A stretch of DNA of 64,000 nucleotides from Phylloscopus collybita (Eukaryota; Chordata; Aves; Passeriformes; Phylloscopidae). A model generated the notes under the pieces. The model was not told where the DNA came from and did not search any database. It was given only the letters and a program-made list of their open reading frames with translations. The first letter of the stretch is position 1, and every line of letters starts with the position of its first letter. The DNA is taken from the NCBI GenBank assembly GCA_027886175.1, contig JAJNNQ010000144.1, forward strand, positions 1 to 64,000, given 5' to 3'. Shown piece by piece: positions 43,571 to 55,954 of the stretch. Position numbers and translations under genes: made by a program.

Positions 43571-43944
43571 TCCATGGAGATTTGAAAAGATTTGGAGCAG
43601 GCTCTGGCACCACAAGGTGCTGGTTGTGTGCTGGATCAGCTCCTGTGGAAGATTCCCAGAGCTTGGCCAAGAGTTTAAAATAGTAACTGGTCGTGGTGGC
43701 TTCTCCAGTTACCAGGGTCATTCCAGGGATCTCATGATTTGCATCTCGCTTTCCAAATGTCCACATGCAGAGGAAAAGAGAGCTGCTGTTGCTCTGACCC
43801 CGAGTTGATGAAGGAAGAGTTGAAATGATGTTTGCCAGGAGTGGATTTAGGGATGAGCCAGGGCTGGAAACAGCCGGCAGTGTTTGGGCAGAGGGGTGGG
43901 CTGGCTGCTCCTCCTCGGGGATGGAGCAGGAACTCCAGAAAACT

Positions 43945-44110
43945 GCCAGAGGGCAGGGCTGGCTGGGAGCTTGGGCAGGAATTGCTGCCTGGGCTGGGAT
44001 TGCCAGAGCAGCTGTGGCTGCCCCTGGAGCCCTGGCAGTGCCCAAGGCCAGGCTGGGCACTGGGGCTGGGAGCAGCCTGGGACACTGGGAGGTGTCCCTG
44101 CCCTGGGGAC
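43945..44110 (+). mobile_element. CR1 LINE 3' fragment, sense, fused tail-to-tail with next copy
   Basis: Starts at 'gccagagggcagggctggct' and stops at 'ggtgtccctgccctgg', where the antisense fragment begins. Confidence 0.87.
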
Positions 44111-44265
44111 CCCCTTGTCCTGTCCCTCCAGGCCTTGTCCTCAGCCCCTCTGCAGCTCTCCTGGAGCCCCTTCAGGCCCTGCCAGGGGCTCTGGGCTCTC
44201 CCTGGAGCCTTCCCCTCTCCAGGTGAACATTCCCAGCTCTCCCAGCTGGCTCCAGCCCTGCTGGA
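44110..44265 (-). mobile_element. CR1 LINE fragment, antisense, fused to previous copy
   Basis: Reverse of the CR1 body ('tcagcccctctgcagctctc', 'gtgaacattcccagctctcc') lies directly against the sense fragment at 43945-44110, giving an inverted chimera without either 3' end. Confidence 0.85.
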
Positions 44266-44814
44266 CTGGACTCTGTCCAGCAGTTTATCTCAGCTGTTGT
44301 TTATTTACTGTTAGAGCCAGTGGCTCTGGGAACATTTCAATTCCCATATTACGGTTGAGGTTCAGAAGAGTTGGTGGAAGGATCTTTATATATTTATTTA
44401 TTTGCTGGAAATGAGGAAGCAGCAGAGACCAGAGCCCATCCCAGTGACCTCAGGGCTGTGTGGGGTCAGGAATGGGCTGCAGGAGGTTGTGGGTTGGGGT
44501 TCTTCAGGACTATCTGGAGTGACCATCTTGGTCAGTTGATGTTTGTGGTCACCTGGATGGTTTTACAGCTCTTCCACCCTTTAATCCCTGAATTCCTGGC
44601 AGAGACGAGGAGGGTTAGGGAAGAGCTGCAGGTGTCATAAAACCTCAGCTTCAGAAAGTCACTGCAGGTGTGTTGATGGTGTAAAACCCCCAAAATGGGA
44701 AAACCTCTGGACCATTTTTCTTAATCTTTGCATCACTCACTTCTACTGGAGAGAAGGAGCTGGAAAGTCCCGCTGTTTTAGGCTGGGATAATTTCTTTTT
44801 CCTTTGACTGTATT

Positions 44815-44985
44815 CAGCCTTGGCAGGGGCTGCCCAGGGAAGTTTGCAGTGCCCATCCCTGGAGGTGCCCAGGGAACTCCTGGGGGTGGCACTCAGTGCC
44901 CTGGGCTGGGGACAGGGTGGGCGCAGCTGGGACTGGCTGGGCTGGGAGAGCTTCTCCAGCCTCAGGGGTTCTGGGGTTTTGTAGG
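44815..44985 (+). mobile_element. CR1 LINE tail (type II), sense
   Basis: 'agccttggcaggggctgccc' to 'ggctgggagagcttctccag'. Confidence 0.86.
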
Positions 44986-46365
44986 GACTGCTCTTAAAGC
45001 AGGTTGGAAGAGGCTGAATAGATCCCAAAGTTTATGTGAGTGGACATTGATTAGGGAATAGTTTGTGGTTGTTCTGTTCTCCTGTCAGCAGTGCAGGTAC
45101 CCTGGGAATTGCTGCTTTCCCTTAATTCCAACAGCTCAAACTCTTCCTTCATCAGGGAACTCTTGAGGGAAGTTCTGACTTATATAAAAGGTTGAATTTA
45201 GCTCATCTGGGTTGATATTTCTGATCAACCATGATAAAGTAACTGAGGCAGTGGGAAGACTTTAAATTTTGTTAAAAATAGCTGGGTTTTGTACAAGCCT
45301 GTCCTTTTGCAAACGCTCCCATCCCACTGCTGCCTCCTGGGATGTGCCATGGGCCCTGTGGGAAAGGCAGGAATTCTGTTCCTCTCGTGAGGCTCACGTT
45401 TAAGGGTTAAATGGGCTTTTTGATTGTTTTTATTGAGGAATTCCCAATTCTCCTCATCCTCTTCCAATGCCTTGTGCAGCCTGAGGAACCTTTGCTTGTA
45501 GCTGTCTCAGGGCAGTGCTGGGTATGGATTCCCCTTGGGGAAGGGGCATTGCAGCCTCTGTGGATCCCTCCCCGGAGCAGCAGGCACAGCAGGAGGAGCC
45601 CCTGGCAGGGAGGCTCAGGTGGGATCTCAGAACAGGTTCCTCCTTCCCCAGAGGCTGCTGGGCACGGGGCAGGGCACAGTCCTGGCCCTGAGCTGCCAGG
45701 GATGCACGGGCTGGGATCCCTGTGGATCCCCTCCAGCTCAGGGCATTCCCTGACTCCCTGAGCCCGGGGACGGTTCTCTGCTTCCATCCACGTGCTGGGT
45801 GTTTAATTAATCCTCAGCTCCCTTAGGCAGAGGGGCACAGGGAGGGATCCAGGCTCTGCTCAGGGATCCTGGGGCAGGCTCTGGGCTGGGCTCTGACCCC
45901 CCCGTGTCCAGCAGGGATGTGTGACACACACAGCACCTGGCACACGGGAATATCCACAGGAATATCCACAGGAATATCCACAGGAACAGCCCCTCCTGGG
46001 CTCTGCAGCTCCTCCAGCTGGGCTGCTCCGGGTGGAAGTTCCCTGAGGAGAGCTCGGGAGGGGAGCTGGGATAATACTGAGCAGTTGTTCATGACTTGCT
46101 AATGTGTAAAAGCTTTTCCAAAGGCACTGGAGAGGTTTTTAGTGGGTTTTAGACTGCTCAGTAACGAGCTTCCCTCGCTTCCCTGAGTGGATTCCATGGG
46201 AAGGCTGTGGGATATCTTGGGACCATCTGTCCTAAGGCATGGAGGGTGTAGCCAGGGTGGGGAAGGTGGGCTCTGTTTGGGGTGTTGGCACACAAATGTG
46301 TGCAAAAGCTGCACCACACTCTGATTTCATTGTGCTTGGAGCTGAAGCATATCCCTGAGAGCTCT
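44985..46365. other. PPP6R2 intron 1, unique sequence
   Basis: A 14-bp tandem repeat (gaatatccacagga, three copies) lies at 45948-45985. No other feature is recognised. Confidence 0.6.
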
Positions 46366-46369
46366 GGTC

Positions 46370-46512
46370 CCATCCCTGGCACTGCCCAGGCCAGGCTGGG
46401 CACTGGGGCTGGGAGCAGCCTGGGACACTGGGAGGTGTCCCTGCCAGGGCGGGGGTGGCACTGGGGGGGCTCTGGGCTCCCTTCCCACCCAGCCCATCCC
46501 GGGATTCCTTGG
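46370..46512 (+). mobile_element. CR1 LINE tail (type I), sense, short
   Basis: 'caggctgggcactggggctg' to 'cccagcccatcccgggattc'. Confidence 0.87.
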
Positions 46513-46639
46513 TTTATACAGAATGGACTTTCACTCTTGATTGATATTTTTAATTTGTTCGTGTTTTTGGGACGCTGTCTTTCCAATGACAGCCACAGCT
46601 CTTGGTGTGTCTCTTGTCCAGCAGATGTGTCCTGGTGAC

Positions 46640-47900
46640 ACAGCAGTGACATGGGGTGGTGGCAGGAGTGCTGGCTGTGGTGACACGGCAGTGACAGGGA
46701 GTGCTGGCTGTGGTGATGTGCCAGTGACAGGGAGTGCTGGCTGTGGTGACACGGCAGTGATAGGAATGCTGACTGTGGTGACACAGCAGTGACATGAGAA
46801 TGACAGGACTGCTGGCAGTGGTGACACACAGTGACACACAGAGTGGCAGCAGTGGTGGCAGTGGTGACACAGCAGTGACACAGAGTGGCAGTAGTGGTGG
46901 CTGTGGTGGCACAGCAGTGGCACAGCAGTGGCACAGGGTGGCAGCAGTGCTGGCAGTGGTGGCACAGCAGTGACACAGAGTGGCAGCAGTGCTGGCTGTG
47001 GCTGTGGTGGCACAGCAGTGGCACAGGGTGGCAGCAGTGCTGGCTGTGGTGGCACTGCAGTGACACACAGGGTGGCAGCAGTGCTGGCAGTGGTGGCACA
47101 GCAGTGACACAGCAGTGGCACAGAGTGGCAGTAGTGCTGGCTGTGGTGGCACTGCAGTGACACACAGAGTGGCAGCAGTGGTGGCAGTGGTGGCACAGCA
47201 GTGACACAGCAGTGGCACAGAGTGGCAGCAGTGCTGGCTGTGGTGGCACAGCAGTGACACAACAGTGACACAGGGTGGCAGCAGTGCTGGCTGTGGCTGT
47301 GGCTGTGGTGGCACAGCAGTGGCACAGAGTGGCAGCAGTGCTGGCTGTGGTGACACAGCAGTGACACAGAGTGGCAGCAGTGCTGGCTGTGGTGACACAG
47401 CAGTGACACAGCAGTGACACAGGGTGGCAGCAGTGCTGGCAGTGGTGGCACAGCAGTGACACAGCAGTGGCACAGGGTGGCAGCAGTGCTGGCTGTGGCT
47501 GTGGTGGCACAGCAGTGACACAGAGTGGCAGCAGTGCTGGCTGTGGTGGCACTGCAGTGACACAGCAGTGACACAGAGTGGCAGCAGTGCTGGCTGTGGC
47601 TGTGGTGGCACAGCAGTGACACACAGGGTGGCAGCAGTGCTGGCAGTGGTGGCACAGCAGTGACACAGCAGTGACACACAGGGTGGCAGCAGTGCTGGCT
47701 GTGGTGGCACAGCAGTGACACACAGAGTGGCAGCAGTGCTGGCTGTGGCTGTGGTGGCACTGCAGTGACACACAGGGTGGCAGCAGTGCTGGCAGTGGTG
47801 GCACAGCAGTGACACAGCAGTGACACAGGGTGGCAGCAGTGCTGGCTGTGGTGGCACAGCAGTGACACAGCAGTGGCACAGGGTGGCAGCAGTGCTGGCC
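46640..47900. repeat. 1.26-kb minisatellite (gtggcagcagtgctggctgt)
   Basis: Units of about 36-60 bp carry 'ggtggcacagcagtgacaca' and 'gtggcagcagtgctggctgt'. Left-end units are more diverged (46640-46860). It sits in PPP6R2 intron 1. Long frames rich in ATTASTAATLCHCC or CVTAVPPLPALLP are artefacts. Confidence 0.96.
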
Positions 47901-48064
47901 GTGTCCGGGCTGTCCCTGGAGCCGTTCCCGTGCGGATTTGCCGGAGCTCGGGGCTGCCGGGCTCGGCCAGGCCAGGCTGCAGCCCTCGGTGTGGGGGCTC
48001 TGGGCAGCTCCGGGAGCTGAGGGAGAGCCTTGGGCTGGGTTGGGGGTTCAGCACAGATCCCTCC

Positions 48065-48232
48065 CTGGCAGGGTGGGCAGGCCCTGGAGCCCTGGCAGTG
48101 CCCAAGGCCAGGCTGGGCACCGGGGCTGGGAGCAGCCTGGGACACTGGGAGGTGTCCCTGCCACGGCAGGGGTGGCACTGGGGGGGCTCTGGGCTCCCTT
48201 CCCACCCAAACCATCCCAGGATTCCAGGGCTG
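48065..48232 (+). mobile_element. CR1 LINE tail (type I), sense
   Basis: 'ccctggcagggtgggcaggc' to 'cccaaaccatcccaggattc'. Confidence 0.88.
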
Positions 48233-48479
48233 TGGAATGCAAAGCCAACTGAGACCAAGACAAACTCTCCCTTCCAATCCCCCCCCATTGCTCCCTGTCC
48301 CTGGAGCAGCTTCTTCTGTGCATTGTGAGAATTCCATGTGTTCCCCTGTGGCTCTTGCAGCCTTGTGCTCTCCAAAGCTCTGGTGTCCATTCTGAGCCGG
48401 GGTTGTGCAGGGTTTGACAGAGCTCCTGGCGTTGGTGGCCCAGCAGGGAGTTGCTGGGTTTTTGTTGGAGGTGTCCCTG

Positions 48480-48760
48480 CTCATGGCCGGGGTCGGGCTC
48501 TGCTCGCAGGGCACAGGGACAGGAGGAGAGGGAACGGCCCCAGGCTGGGCCAGGGGAGGCTCAGGGTGGGCAGCAGCAGGAATTTCTCCATGGAAAGGGG
48601 GCTCAGGCCTTGGAAGTGCCCAGGGAGGGTTGGAGTGCCCATCCTTGGAGGTGCCCAGGGAACTCCTGGAGGTGGCACTCAGGGCTGGGGACAGGGTGGG
48701 CACAGCTGGGACTGGATGGGCTGGGAAAGCTTTTCCAACCTCCCTGAATCTGGGACTCTC
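48480..48760 (+). mobile_element. CR1 LINE 3' fragment (type II), sense
   Basis: 'gtcgggctctgctcgcaggg', 'aggagagggaacggccccag' and tail 'ggctgggaaagcttttccaa'. It belongs to the subfamily that carries the 38-bp VNTR elsewhere, but the VNTR region is not included. Confidence 0.88.
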
Positions 48761-49500
48761 TCAGGGACTTTGGGGCACAAATTCCCATGAAAAATTGTTC
48801 AAAGTTCAGAAATAAAATCCTGAACAGTTTGTGTTCTGATCAATGCCCTTGGTTTGGGTGGATGTTGGACCTCCAGCTAAGTAACCACTGATGGGAAGAT
48901 GAGGAACTACATTTATTTTCACATTAAATTTAATTTCCATTTGATGCAGGGACCTCCTGCTGGTTGGTCTCTGTTTGGGTGTATCCCTCAGCACACCAGG
49001 AATTCCTGGATTTCAGGAGATTGGTTAAAGCCCAGCTCTGGAGTTGTGGGGGAGCTCATGGGCTGAGCCAGCCTTGGCTCTTCCTCTGCCATCCCTGGTG
49101 CTTCTGAGCCTCGTCCAGCCTGGCCTTGAGCATCTCCAGGGCTGGGCACTGCACATCTGCCCAGTGCTGCAGGAGAGGGGGAACTGGGAGAACTGGGAGG
49201 ATCCTGTGTGGCCTGGTGGTGATGGCTTGGCAGGGGCTGTCAGATCCTTTGTGCTGAAAGGTCCTGTGGAAGTTCATCCAGGGAAAACAAGCAAACAAAC
49301 AAAAACCTTTGGTTATTGGTAACTTCTAAAAATCTTTTCCAGGATTGGGAGCTTGCAAAGGAATTCACACTGGATGAAAACCATTTCCTGAAGCTGGGTC
49401 TATTTCAGGAACTGTAACCCAAATGTTTCTCTGTCCGTGGAGGAGATTTTACGTTTGAAGAAACTTCTACTGAAGGTAGGAGCATCTCCCTGTCCTTTTG
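48760..49500. other. PPP6R2 intron 1, AT-richer unique sequence
   Basis: A small antisense CR1-like piece lies at 49100-49160 (cctcgtccagcctggccttg). Nothing else. Confidence 0.55.
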
Positions 49501-49504
49501 TCTT

Positions 49505-49995
49505 GGAATGCTTGGGTGGGAGGGGAGCCCAGAGCCCCCCAGTGCCACCCCTGCCGTGGCAGGGACACCTCCCAGTGCCCCAGGCTGCTCCCAGCCCCAG
49601 TGCCCAGCCTGGCCTTGGGCACTGCCAGGGCTCCAGGGGCAGCCACAGCTGCTCTGGCAATCCCAGCCCAGGCAGCAATTCCTGCCCAAGCTCCCAGCCA
49701 GCCCTGCCCTCTGGCACTGGGAAGCCATTCCCTGGCTCCTGTCCCTCTGTCCCTTGTCCCCAGCCCCTCTGCAGCTCCCCTGGAGCCCCTGGAGCCCCTG
49801 GAATGTGCTGGAAGCTCTCCCTGGAGCCTTCCCCTCTCCAGGTGAGCACCCCCAGCTCTCCCAGCCCGGCTCCCTGGGAGCTGAGGGGCTCCAGCCCTGG
49901 AGCAGCTCCGGGGCCTCCTCTGGGCTCTGCAGCAGCTCCAGGTGCTGCTGCTGTGTCCCCAGGGCTGGAGCCTCACCTGGGCACAGGGACAGGGT
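49505..49995 (-). mobile_element. CR1 LINE 3' fragment, antisense, ~490 bp
   Basis: One of the longest type I copies; it reaches 'gtgtccccagggctggagcc' and 'tcacctgggcacagggac'. Confidence 0.9.
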
Positions 49996-50264
49996 CCCCC
50001 CTCTCCTGTGGGATCAGCCCAGCACTGGGGGGTTTCTGGCCAGGACCTGTGAAGTTCCTCGTTAAGGGACAAATTAATTCCCAGTAATGAGGATGAGCTC
50101 TGTGATGCTGGGGCTCAGTTCTGGTGGCTGCTCCTGGGATTGATCCTGATATTTAATACCTGGAGTCATCTGAGAAGGAGCTGTGGCGTGCCAGGGGTGT
50201 TCCTGGGGATGGAGCTGAGGAGTTCAGTCCCTGTGTCCCTGTGCCATCCTCGAGCCTGGGCTGG

Positions 50265-50455
50265 CTTTATCCCCATGGAAAGGGGGCTCAGGCCTTGGCA
50301 GGGGCTGCCCAGGGAGGTTTGCAGTGCCCACCCCTGGAGATACCCAGGGAACTCCTGGAGGTGGCACTCAGTGCCCTGGGCTGGGACAGGGTGGGCACAG
50401 CTGGGACTGGATGGCCTGGGAGAGCTTCCCCAGCCCCAGGGATCCCGGGATTCAC
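50265..50455 (+). mobile_element. CR1 LINE tail (type II), sense
   Basis: 'catggaaagggggctcaggc' to 'cagccccagggatcccggga'. Confidence 0.88.
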
Positions 50456-50984
50456 GGTGTGCTCACCAGGATCCTCCCCAAAACCAGGTTCAGCTGGGAG
50501 GTGCCTCAGGACCTGAGCTCAGCTACATAACTTGGGAGGAGCATGGAACTCCTCATTCCCTGTTCTCCTGCTCTTGGCCTGTTCTCCTGGGCACTGCTGT
50601 GGCTGTTCCAGGGAATTCCCTGTGCAGTTCCAGGCTCTGCACTCCCTGTGGGGCAGGGAAAGGGAGCAGGCTGGGATGTCTCACTGGAGTTACCCAGGGG
50701 AGGAGTGGGAACCATGCAGCAGAGCAGCTCAAGGCACACAGGGGGAGCTGCCCTTTCCTGCAGCAGTAATTCCACTGGGCATTCACTGCCCTGGGGTTCT
50801 CTGGAGGTGTGGGAGCAGCAGGATCCTTCCCAGTGCCAGCAGTGGAGTGGCTGACTCGGGCATTTTCCTGCTGGGAATTCAGTTGGGAAAAGATTCCCTA
50901 ATGCTCCAGAGGGAGAGATTTTATGTGAAACAGGTTCTCCCGTGGAAATGAGTGATGAGATAAAGATGGACAGAGTGGAATGGT

Positions 50985-51125
50985 TCGGTGGGATATTGGG
51001 AAGGAGCTCCTGCTGGGAGGATGGTGTGGGCTGGGATGGAATTCCCAGAGAAGCTGTGGCTGCCCCTGGATCCCTGGAAATGTCCAAGGCCAGGCTGGGT
51101 GGGGCTTGGAGCAGCTTGGTCCTTG
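50985..51125 (+). mobile_element. CR1 LINE fragment, sense, diverged
   Basis: 'ggtgggatattgggaaggag' keeps the ancestral CR1 block, then 'cccagagaagctgtggctgc'. It stops before the tail at 'ggagcagcttggtccttgtg'. Confidence 0.8.
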
Positions 51126-52235
51126 TGACAGCTTTGGTAGGCTCAGCCTAAGTATTTTTGTGTCCCAAGCAGATGTTGAGTCCCTGCTGTTCCTCTTCCT
51201 TCTGGGATCACTCCCGAATCCACTGGCCCTGGTTTGGGATCTGCCTGTGCCTTTTCCTGTTTCTAATTTGTGTTCATTCATTTCTTACCTTTCATCCTGC
51301 TGCTGAGTCACCAAAGGGAGGGAGTTCTGCTCTCAGGCTGCCTGGGAATTCCCTGCTCAGCCCTCCAGTGGGAATTCAGCTGAGCCATTGATCAGCCCAG
51401 CCTTGTCCATCTGTGGTTTCCAGGTGGATTTTCCAGTGGTGGAAAAGCTGAAAAAGCTGATTTGGGGCTTCACGTTCAGCAGGTTCAGTAAAGTGAGATT
51501 TTATTCCCTGGAGCTGGGATAACTGGGATTAAAGGGGGAAACCTCTTGGATGGATGTGTGTGCTCCAGACTTCTTCCCATACTGGAGTTGGAGGGAATTT
51601 CCTATATTTTGGGGTATTTTTTGCTTTGTGTAGCAAAAATTAAAATTATTTATTCTTACGAAGGAAATAGGGGAGAATTTGTATTAAAACTGGGCCAAAA
51701 AAAGAATAAGTTTGAGATTCCCATCAGGAACCTGTGTCTGTCCAGGCTAAAATCCACCCTGGCTGGAACTGGGACCTGTTCAGCTGGGCCAGAGCTGCTG
51801 GCCTTGGGGTTGGCTTTGGGGTTTTGTACTGGATGTTACTGGGACGGCAGGAGGATCCCACAACTCCTTTTGGGAACGTCCTTCCTTCAGCACTCCCATG
51901 TGCTCCCACCTAGTGGAAACATCCAGTGTTTTATTTTAGCAGGAATGCTCTTTAATGGGCCTAAAAAGTCAGTAAAACTTGGGAATTTTGGCTGATTCCC
52001 AGGAGGAGTTGCCTGGGGGGTTCCTGCCCCTCCGTGTTCACTTTTCCTGGTGTTGGAGTGCGGAGAGCATTTCGGAAAGGCTGGAAAACGCCGTGGGTGT
52101 TCTGTCTGTGCCTGTGTTTGCTGGGGCTCAGGGGAGCCCTTGGTGGCACAGAGGTGACAGGGAATAACCCGGGGAGATGTCACAGCAACCCAGGCCTGGA
52201 TACTCCTGGAGCTGTGGGGTCAGGGGCGCTGGGAA
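51125..52235. other. PPP6R2 intron 1, unique sequence
   Basis: AT-rich at 51590-51720. No exon or element is recognised. Confidence 0.6.
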
Positions 52236-52236
52236 A

Positions 52237-52868
52237 GGCTCTGGGAGTCACCTGGGAGTGACGCTGGCACCAGCACCACGCCCCTGGGTCCCCTTTGGGG
52301 TCACCTGGAGTGACCCTGCCACCAGCACCACGCCCCTGGGTCCCTTGGGAGTCACCTGGGAGTGACGCTGGCACCAGCACCACGCCCCTGGGTCCCTTGG
52401 GAGTCACCTGGGAGTGACCCTGCCACCAGCACCACGCCCCTGGGTCCCTTTGGGGTCACCTGGGAGTGACCCTGCCACCAGCACCACGCCCCTGGGTCCC
52501 TTTGGGGTTACCTGAGACCTTGGGAGTCACCTGGGAGTGACCCTGCCACCAGCACCACGCCCCTGGGTCCCTTGGGAGTCACCTGGGAGTGACCCTGGCA
52601 CCAGCAGCACACTCTGGATCCCTTGGGAGTCACCTGGGAGTGACCCTGCCACCAGCACCACACCCCTGGGTCCCTTGGGAGTCACCTGGGTCCCCTGGGA
52701 GTCACCTGGGAGTGACCCTGGCACCAGCAGCACACTCTGGATCCCTTGGGAGTCACCTGGGAGTGACCCTGCCACCAGCACCACGCCCCTGGGTCCCTTG
52801 GGAGTCACCTGGGTCCCCTGGGAGTCACCTGGGAGTGACCCTGGCACCAGCACCACGCCCCCGGGTCC
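52237..52868. repeat. Minisatellite, ~53 bp (gggagtcacctgggagtgac)
   Basis: About 12 units combine 'gggagtcacctgggagtgac', 'cctgccaccagcaccacgcc' and cctgggtcccttt. Units with agcagcacactctggatccc (52605 and 52725) form a higher-order repeat of about 120 bp. Confidence 0.94.
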
Positions 52869-53126
52869 CTTCCCTGCTGTTCCCACTGCAATTCCCAAAG
52901 AAAGCCTTGGGATGCGCTGAGGGAGCCATTCCCTGGGGCTGCTGGCAGGAGAAAGCTGGGAGATCATCCATGAAAACTAAATAACTAAAGGACAAATTCC
53001 CCACTGGAATTCCCAGCCAGGAACTCCTGGGGCTCAGAACATTTTGTGTAAAACATTGATTTTGTCCTTTATGCAAATGAGCAGCTCTGGGGCAGGTACT
53101 GTCTGGACATGGCTCTAGGGAGGGGG

Positions 53127-53192
53127 GAAAATGAAATAAAATAAAATAAAATAAAATACAAAATAGCAAACAAAATAAATAAAATAAAATAT
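53127..53192. repeat. (AAAAT)n microsatellite
   Basis: Imperfect pentamers (aaaataaaataaaataaaat) with interruptions. Confidence 0.92.
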
Positions 53193-53589
53193 GCCCCCTT
53201 CTCCCAGCTCCTGAGCAGATGGAGAAGGAGAGAAAGAACTGAACAGAGCAGAGGTGGCAAAAGGGATCCTTTGTTTGGGGTCTTTAGCAGCAAGTGGAAC
53301 TTGCTGGAACTTTTTATAAGCTCAGCTGGAATTGTGTTGGCAGGGAATTGAATATTCCCATTCCTGAGGAGGCAGGGTTTGTTAGTCTTGGAACAGGGAG
53401 ATCCAATGTCTCCTGCACTGTCCCAAACAATTCAAACACCCCAACACTGCTTTTTATCATTCATAGGAATTGGTTTATGGGCTGGAAACTGTCCCAGATG
53501 CTGTGCAGGGACAGGGGGGCTGTAATCCAGGGGGGGCCCAAAGTCACCTGCAGAAATCACCTTCCCTGGTGGCCTGAGACTGAGGGAGG

Positions 53590-53808
53590 GCAGGGCTGGC
53601 TGGGAGCTTGGGCAGGAATTGCTGCCTGGGCTGGGATTGCCAGAGCAGCTGTGGCTGCCCCTGGAGCCCTGGCAGTGCCCAAGGCCAGGCTGGGCACTGG
53701 GGCTGGGAGCAGCCTGGGACACTGGGAGGTGTCCCTGCCACGGCAGGGCTGGCACTGGGTGATGTTGAAGGTCTTTTCCCATCCAAACCATCCCAGGATT
53801 CCCTGAGC
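53590..53808 (+). mobile_element. CR1 LINE 3' fragment (type I), sense
   Basis: 'gcagggctggctgggagctt' to 'ccaaaccatcccaggattcc'; the tail has a variant 'gtgatgttgaaggtcttttc'. Confidence 0.88.
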
Positions 53809-53809
53809 C

Positions 53810-54225
53810 TTTGGTGCCCACCCATGGGATCTCTAATTGCTGTTGTTAATGAGCTGTCCCAGAGCCTGCTGCCCGCAGGGGTTGCCGTGGGGCTCTCTTT
53901 GGCTGCAGCCTCTCCTCCCTCCCAGCCCTGCAGCTCCTGCAGAGCCTCGGGGCAGGCACGGGGCTTGGGGTGACACTGGGATGTCCCTGGGTCCGTTTGG
54001 AGATGCTCCCTGGAATGCATCTCAGGTCCAGCTCCGCAGCAGGGACTGACACAGAGCTGCTCTCCTGGAGCCCTCGTGGGTTTTGCTCTCATTGCACATT
54101 CCAGAAATAAAATCAGCAGCTGGGAAGGGCTTTGAGTGTCCACCTGAAAAAGGGAAAACACCTCTGCTTTATGGGTGGCAAATGTGACCTAAATTAAAGG
54201 GAGGAGTGTCAGGTCCCATGGAATC
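53810..54225. other. PPP6R2 intron 1, unique sequence
   Basis: No feature recognised. Confidence 0.6.
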
Positions 54226-54227
54226 AA

Positions 54228-54412
54228 AGAGTCCTGGGATGGTTTGGGTGGGAAGGGAGCCCAGAGCCCCCCCAGTGCCACCCCTGCCACGGCAGGGACA
54301 CCTCCCAGTGTCCCAGGCTGCTCCCAGCCCCAGTGCCCAGCCTGGCCTTGGGCACTGCCAGGGCTCCAGGGGCAGCCACAGCTGCTCTGGCAATCCCAGC
54401 CCCTCTCCACTC
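54228..54412 (-). mobile_element. CR1 LINE tail (type I), antisense
   Basis: 'agtcctgggatggtttgggt' through 'gctctggcaatcccagcccc'. Confidence 0.88.
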
Positions 54413-54764
54413 TGCCAGGGAAGGTCAGGCAGCTTTTCCTAGAGATGTGTAAAAAGTTCAGGAAAGCTGTGGAATTGCCAGGATTACAATGGGTGTCAGT
54501 TTGGAAGGTGAGAATTCTGTGTGGATTCCACACCACTGGAGGGAATATTTCTGCATTTGGGTTGACTGAGCCCCCAAACCTCTTTCACTGAAGGCCTTTG
54601 GTGCCAGATTTTCCCTCGGTGAATTTATAACCAAGCAAAGATGGTTAAAAATACTCAAAGAACAGTTTGTGAGGAACACACCGAGCCCAGCAGTGCTGTC
54701 ACTGCAGTGTCACGTAGGTTGAACATTCAGATGGCTGCTCTCAACTCTGAAATTCAGTGCTGAA

Positions 54765-55395
54765 ATCCCAGAATCCCAAAATCCCTGGGGCTGGAAAAGC
54801 CCTCCCAGCCCATCCAGTCCAATCTGTGCCCGACCCCCAGCACAGAGCCCTGAGTGCCACCTCCAGGAGTTCCCTGGGCACCTCCAGGGGTGGGCACTCC
54901 AACCCCCCCTGGGCAGCCCCTGCCAAGGCCTGAGCCCCCTTTCCATGGGGAAATTCCTGCTGCTGCCCCCCCTGAGCCTCCCCTGGCCCAGCCTGGGGCC
55001 GTTCCCTCTCCTCCTGTCCCTGTGCCCTGCGAGCAGAGCCCGACCCCCCCCCCGGCTGTCCCCTCCTGGCAGGAGCTGTGCAGAGCCACCAGGGCCCCCT
55101 GAGCCTCCTTTGCTCCAGGCTGAGCCCCTTCCCAGCTCCCTCAGCCCCTCCTGGGGCTCCAGCCCCTTCCCAGCTCCCTCAGCCCCTCCTGGGGCTCCAG
55201 CCCCTTCCCAGCTCCCTCAGCCCCTCCTGGGGCTCCAGCCCCTTCCCAGCTCCCTCAGCCCCTCCTGGGGCTCCAGCCCCTTCCCAGCTCCCCCAGCCCC
55301 TCCTGGGGCTCCAGCCCCTTCCCCAGCTCCATTCCCTGGACTCGCTCCAGCCCCTCCAGGGCTCTCCAGAGCTACCCCCAGGATCCCAGGTGGGA
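54765..55395 (-). mobile_element. CR1 LINE (type II) with internal 38-bp VNTR, antisense
   Basis: Runs from the reverse tail 'gaatcccaaaatccctgggg' through 'cccctgagcctcccctggcc' and the VNTR to 'gactcgctccagcccctcca'. It is the inverted equivalent of 40640-41240. Confidence 0.9.
55130..55330. repeat. 38-bp VNTR inside CR1 (agccccttcccagctccctc)
   Basis: Five to six near-identical units 'ctccagccccttcccagctc' + cctcagcccctcctgggg. They are more uniform than the units at 40675. Confidence 0.94.
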
Positions 55396-55399
55396 AGAT

Positions 55400-55950
55400 C
55401 CTGATGTGTAAAGGAAACTCAGTTTTTCCCCTGTTCCATGTCCTGGTTCTGTGAATGCTTCACTCGGAGCTTCCCTGCGGAAGTTACACCATGAAGGACC
55501 AAGAGATTTAAAATCTAAGGAGAAAATTGGGCTCTTCAGCCTTTTGCAAGGCCCTGCTCTGGTGGCTGGAAGGCAGAGCCCCCTCAGGGCCATCCCTGCA
55601 GGGAAAACGGGTTATTGAGAGGACAGGGGCCAGGCTGTCCTGCAGCTGAGGTTATGCAGAGTGGGACTGCTGGAGGATCAGGCACGGGAGCGTTTTTAGA
55701 TGCTGGAAAAAGCCAAAGGAATGGACGGAGAGAGTTCTATGTGCAGAAATGGGGATGTGGGTTAGGTTAAAAGCAGCTTTGTGATCCTGGGTGTGGAATC
55801 GCATGGTGCTGCTGGATCATCTGGGAATGAGGCACAGGGACAGGCTCAGCCCAGGGACTGTGTGTGCAGAGTGTGGGAGGCAGGGCTGGCACTGCCCTGG
55901 GTGTCACCTGTGTCCCTGGGGAGTGACAGCCACTGCCTGCTGTTGGTGTT
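55400..55950. other. PPP6R2 intron 1, unique sequence
   Basis: No feature recognised. Confidence 0.6.
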
Positions 55951-55954
55951 AACG

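Noticed and set aside
46158..48703. Minus-strand frames of 570-720 codons rich in CHCCATTAST
   Set aside because: Translation of the 1.26-kb minisatellite plus CR1 fragments; several frames are open.
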